Below are positions 63,055 to 64,000 of a stretch of 64,000 nt of DNA, piece by piece. The notes beneath the pieces were generated by a model. That model searched no databases. It was given only the letters and a program-made list of their open reading frames with translations, and was not told where the DNA came from. Made by a program: the position numbers and the translations under genes. The stretch is taken from positions 110,165-174,164 of the forward strand of contig NZ_PPSM01000047.1 in NCBI RefSeq assembly GCF_002916655.1, in the 5' to 3' direction. Numbering within the stretch: the stretch's first letter is position 1; each line of letters opens with the position of its first letter. Origin of the DNA: Novosphingobium sp. HII-3 (GTDB lineage: Bacteria > Pseudomonadota > Alphaproteobacteria > Sphingomonadales > Sphingomonadaceae).

Positions 63055-63126
63055 TTTCACCATGGCAACCGGGGAAGGTAACCGTGCGTTGCTGCACCTT
63101 TACCCGGTGCCGAATGGAGACGACCG

Positions 63127-63636
63127 ATGTACCGCACGCTTCCCCTGGTTGCCATTGGCGCAGTGCTTGCGCTTGGCGCCTGCTCGCCTGACCCAGACAC
63201 GACAGCGTCCTCCGCAGCCCCGACCCAGACGGAAGAGGTGTTCCAGGAGGAAGCGCCCGCCGTGCTGGAAACGACGGCCGCCGCAGCGGACGAGCAGGAT
63301 GACGGCACCGCCGCCGGCATGGCCGAGATCCCCGAAACCATCCGCGGCCGGTGGGGCCTTGTCACGGCGGATTGCACCAGCAACAAGGGCGATGCAAAGG
63401 GGCTGCTGGAGATTTCGGCAGACCAGTTGAAGTTCTACGAGTCGGTAGCAAGGTTGGGCGAGATCAAGGAAGCCGGCGAAAGCCGGATACGCGCGACGTT
63501 CGACTATACCGGCGAAGGGCAGAACTGGACCCAGGACGTCGTCCTCGATGTGCAGGATGACGGCAAGACGATGATCCGGCGGGACTACGGCAAGGATGCG
63601 ATGCCGGGACCGCTCAAGTATACCCGCTGCTCCTGA
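63127..63636 (+). CDS. Predicted lipoprotein of unknown function
   Basis: A 169-residue protein with a lipobox (ALGAC, lipid on Cys19), an acidic Ala/Thr/Glu linker to about residue 65, and a small C-terminal domain starting IPETIRGRWGLVTADCTSNK. Two Cys (in TADCTS and YTRCS) may form a disulfide. The domain looks like a lipocalin-type beta barrel by its strand pattern, but this is a guess. No clear role in the neighbouring catabolism. Confidence 0.7.
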   Translation: MYRTLPLVAIGAVLALGACSPDPDTTASSAAPTQTEEVFQEEAPAVLETTAAAADEQDDGTAAGMAEIPETIRGRWGLVTADCTSNKGDAKGLLEISADQLKFYESVARLGEIKEAGESRIRATFDYTGEGQNWTQDVVLDVQDDGKTMIRRDYGKDAMPGPLKYTRCS

Positions 63637-63666
63637 AGGGGTGGCGCAGAGCACACAGGGGCGAAG

Positions 63667-64000
63667 ATGACCGAACAGTTTGGATTGAGCGAAGATCAAC
63701 TCGCAATCCAGGAGACCGCACGCAAGTTCACGGCGGACAGGATTACTCCCTTTGCGGCGGAGTGGGACGAGAAGCACCATTATCCGGTCGATGTGTGGAA
63801 GGCGGCGGGCGAACTGGGTTTCGGCGCGATCTACGTGTCGGAGGACAGCGGCGGCATTGGCCTCGGGCGGCTCGACGCGGCGCTTATCATGGAAGCCATG
63901 TCCTACGGCTGCCCCGCCACGAGCGCCTACATCTCGATCCACAACATGGGCGCCTGGATGATCGACACCTTCGCGGACCAGCAGCTGAAGGACCGCTACC
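63667..64000 (+). CDS. Acyl-CoA dehydrogenase, N-terminal part
   Basis: The gene runs off the right edge; 111 residues are seen. The start MTEQFGLSEDQLAIQETARK and RITPFAAEWDEKHHYPVDVW are the N-terminal helical domain of FAD acyl-CoA dehydrogenases, with FGAIYVSEDSGGIGLGRLDA as in isobutyryl-CoA dehydrogenase-like members. GAAG precedes the ATG. It would start beta-oxidation of a short or branched acyl-CoA, which fits the acylating aldehyde dehydrogenase upstream. Confidence 0.88.
   Translation, partial: MTEQFGLSEDQLAIQETARKFTADRITPFAAEWDEKHHYPVDVWKAAGELGFGAIYVSEDSGGIGLGRLDAALIMEAMSYGCPATSAYISIHNMGAWMIDTFADQQLKDRY

Noticed and set aside
40132..64000. Possible mobile island
   Set aside because: No integrase, transposase, direct repeats or tRNA junction were seen, and codon use looks like the rest of the window. 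It is called accessory only from gene content.

Overview
The window is GC-rich bacterial chromosome and reads as an alphaproteobacterium of the order Sphingomonadales, most like Novosphingobium. This rests on gene order (bamA-skp-fabZ without lpx genes, and the psd-pssA and pyrH-frr-uppS-cdsA-dxr-rseP-bamA runs), on protein character, and on a large aromatic/terpenoid/steroid-style catabolic region. The species is inferred; nothing here proves it. No rRNA, CRISPR array, insertion sequence, integrase or phage gene was seen.

Positions 1-18.7 kb are conserved housekeeping DNA. They hold the end of rplS, an HU gene, rlmB on the minus strand, tRNA-Tyr and the phosphatidylethanolamine genes psd-pssA. 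Two small minus-strand membrane-protein genes that resemble each other follow, then rpsB-tsf with structured RNA upstream and between, and an AhpD-like gene. Next comes the tightly packed run pyrH-frr-uppS-cdsA-dxr-rseP-bamA-skp-fabZ, joining nucleotide supply, ribosome recycling, undecaprenyl and phospholipid precursors, isoprenoids and outer-membrane assembly. rpmE, sodC and a 2OG-Fe(II) oxygenase close the block.

Positions 18.8-24.0 kb hold tRNA-His and the cytochrome c maturation operon ccmCDEFGHI, whose genes overlap by a few bases. kup (K+ uptake), an extensin-like lipoprotein, serC and serA (serine synthesis, with a pair of inverted REP-like palindromes between them), a 38-residue acidic peptide gene, hisZ, purA and an L,D-transpeptidase follow. 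From 33.3 to 38.4 kb lies a self-contained MarR-controlled efflux operon: FUSC/AaeB-type pump, AaeX-like DUF1656 protein, HlyD-type adaptor and NodT-type outer-membrane channel. An SDHAF4-like gene and an RsmB-like rRNA methyltransferase end the core part.

Positions 40.1-64.0 kb are an accessory-looking catabolic region. It starts with a TetR regulator, a nitronate monooxygenase-like protein, an enoyl-CoA hydratase, a CaiB-type CoA-transferase, an SDR, a VOC protein, an MFS transporter and an acyltransferase. Its heart is a divergent cluster. On the minus strand an apparent eight-gene operon (56850 down to 48333) encodes an amidohydrolase, a Rieske oxygenase, an SDR, two CaiB-type CoA-transferases, a luciferase-like oxygenase, a DUF35 protein and a thiolase-fold protein. 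On the plus strand are an adrenodoxin-type ferredoxin, a cytochrome P450 and an SDR. The thiolase-fold protein has lost the usual catalytic Cys/His/Cys positions and is translationally coupled to the DUF35 gene, the arrangement of steroid side-chain retro-aldolases. Downstream are an alpha/beta hydrolase with a flavin reductase, a CoA-acylating aldehyde dehydrogenase, a lipoprotein and the start of an acyl-CoA dehydrogenase. Together they suggest oxidation, CoA activation and chain shortening of a hydrophobic cyclic or branched compound; the substrate is unknown.
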